NCBI GenBank assembly: GCA_021816665.1
Contig: JAKAXI010000126.1
Location: forward strand, 1-6,195
DNA: 6,195 bases
From: Bacillota bacterium
Lineage (GTDB): Bacteria > Bacillota > Bacilli > Alicyclobacillales > Alicyclobacillaceae
Direction: 5' to 3'
A model generated the notes under the pieces. The model was not told the origin of the DNA, made no database searches, and saw only the letters and a program-made list of their open reading frames with translations. Each line of letters starts with the position of its first letter. Position 1 is the stretch's first letter. The translations under genes and the position numbers were made by a program. Positions 5,254 through 6,195 of this stretch are shown in pieces.

Positions 5254-5368
5254 TCCATATCCCTCCCGAATTGTGAGTCCAGAGTCCCGTGTGCGCCCGT
5301 GATCTGCTCAGTCCAGCTCCGCTCAGACGAAACGAAGCTGAACTCTGCTCAACCAAGAATCGTTCTAC

Positions 5369-6139
5369 TCAGCCGACGACCTTGTCAACACTGCGCAGGG
5401 ACGAGACGAGTTCCTTCACCTGGTCTGACAGTTCACCTTGCAGCACTTTGCCTGCCTCTTTCGGCTTTGGCAAGTAGGTCTCAAGGATTTCCGTACGCGG
5501 CGCCACGTCCGCCTCCGTCAGTCCAAGGTCTGCAAGGCCGAGGTGCTCAAGCGGCTTTTTGCCCGCTTTGCGGATCCCAATCAGTGAGGGATAACGCGGA
5601 TCGTTCAAACCCTGCTGTGCCGTCACAAGGACCGGCAGTGTTGCAGTGACAACCTCTTCGTCGCCCTCTGCATCACGGTGGCCTGTTACTTGATTGCCGT
5701 CCACAACCAGTTTCGTGAGTGTAGAAATATGCGGGATGTCGAGTTCCTCTGCGAGTCGGACTGCCACTTGGCCTGATCCGTCGTCAACCGCCTGATTGCC
5801 GCCGATGATGAGGTCATACGACTTGCGCGTCGCGACTTTCGCGAGCACCTTGGCGGCAGTGTAGCTGTCGCCAAAGGCAGCGGGATCATCCACGAGTACT
5901 GCATCATCTGCGCCCATTGCAAGCGCTGTACGCAGCGCCTCTTCGGCCCGTTCCGGACCAATTGTCGCCACGGTAACCTCGCCACCAAGCTCTTCTTTGA
6001 GGCGAATAGCCTCTTCCACCGCATACTCGTCGTACGGGTTGATCACGAACTTGACCCCGTCCTCTTTCACCACACCGTTCTCGACGGAAATGCGCTCTTC
6101 TGTATCAAACGTCTGCTTCAGGCAAACCAGGATATTCAC
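5369..6139 (-). CDS. etfB: Electron transfer flavoprotein beta subunit
   Basis: EtfB pairs with EtfA; in the family this subunit binds AMP and contacts the partner dehydrogenase. The 256-aa length is usual. Typical features are MNILVCLKQTFDTEERI at the N-terminus, NPYDEYAVEEAIRLKE (34-49), IGGNQAVDDGSGQV (112-125) of the AMP-binding region, and DPRYPSLIGIRKAGKKPLEHL (180-200), the dehydrogenase-recognition segment. The start is a GTG (6139-6137) with GAGGAG 9 nt upstream. Its first bases overlap a possible upstream stop codon as GTGA, suggesting translational coupling to an unseen gene. Whether this ETF is an ordinary or an electron-bifurcating type cannot be settled from this reading. Confidence 0.97.
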   Translation of the reverse strand: MNILVCLKQTFDTEERISVENGVVKEDGVKFVINPYDEYAVEEAIRLKEELGGEVTVATIGPERAEEALRTALAMGADDAVLVDDPAAFGDSYTAAKVLAKVATRKSYDLIIGGNQAVDDGSGQVAVRLAEELDIPHISTLTKLVVDGNQVTGHRDAEGDEEVVTATLPVLVTAQQGLNDPRYPSLIGIRKAGKKPLEHLGLADLGLTEADVAPRTEILETYLPKPKEAGKVLQGELSDQVKELVSSLRSVDKVVG

Positions 6140-6195
6140 GCTTCCACGCTCCTCTCCACATGTTCCACTCTGGTCTTCGTTCGGCTTGCTTCGGC
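6136..6195 (-). CDS. Possible C-terminal end of the gene upstream of etfB
   Basis: From the window edge a minus-strand frame runs 19 codons (A-E-A-S-R-T-K-T-R-V-E-H-V-E-R-S-V-E-A) to TGA at 6138-6136, overlapping the etfB GTG start by 4 nt. Four-base overlaps of this type are common in operons. All three minus-strand frames are open over this short stretch, so the call rests only on the overlap. The gene cannot be identified; family knowledge of etf neighbourhoods would suggest a fatty-acid oxidation enzyme or regulator. Confidence 0.35.
   Translation of the reverse strand, partial: AEASRTKTRVEHVERSVEA

Noticed and set aside
4426..5649. 407-aa plus-strand open frame
   Set aside because: It is antisense to etfA and etfB, which are certain; no recognisable domain.

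Overview
The window looks like the chromosome of a moderately GC-rich member of the Bacillota, possibly near Alicyclobacillus or Tumebacillus. The reasons are the strong GGAGG-type ribosome binding sites, GTG starts, sigma-A-like promoter elements, a Bacillus YqkK-like small protein and a typical etfB-etfA pair. The genus is inference. Nearly all genes lie on the minus strand; one small membrane-protein gene runs on the plus strand.

In minus-strand transcription order from the right edge: the possible tail of an unseen gene (6136-6195) overlaps the GTG start of etfB (5369-6139), followed by etfA (4270-5253). Together these encode the electron-transfer flavoprotein that takes electrons from acyl-CoA and other dehydrogenases. 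A strong hairpin terminator at 4184-4227 separates etfA from the convergent 50-aa membrane-protein gene (3973-4125, +), which has its own extended -10 promoter and a perfect 10-bp palindrome near the predicted transcript start. On the minus strand again there is a two-gene unit: an acidic 109-aa protein of unknown function (3478-3807) and a 154-aa YqkK/DUF3886-like lysine/alanine-rich protein (2978-3442).

Next comes histidine ammonia-lyase hutH (1045-2637), the first step of histidine degradation, and a variant metallo-beta-lactamase-fold hydrolase (81-914). They are probably co-transcribed, since no U-tailed terminator is visible between them. The usual hut partners (hutU, hutI, hutG, hutP) are absent from the window.

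The most interesting stretch is the 340-bp region in front of hutH (2638-2977). It carries, in order, a 17-bp near-perfect palindrome, a sigma-A-like promoter, a 33-codon leader ORF with an excellent ribosome binding site, two RNA hairpins, and a 10-bp GC-rich terminator-like hairpin whose 5' arm begins at the leader ORF's stop codon. The leader ORF ends with adjacent His codons. This layout suggests translation-coupled transcription attenuation of a histidine-degrading gene, which would differ from the known HutP mechanism of Bacillus subtilis. It is a hypothesis from sequence alone.

The left edge carries more than nine copies of a 6-bp repeat running off the window, and a 16-bp tandem repeat sits at the hutH stop codon.
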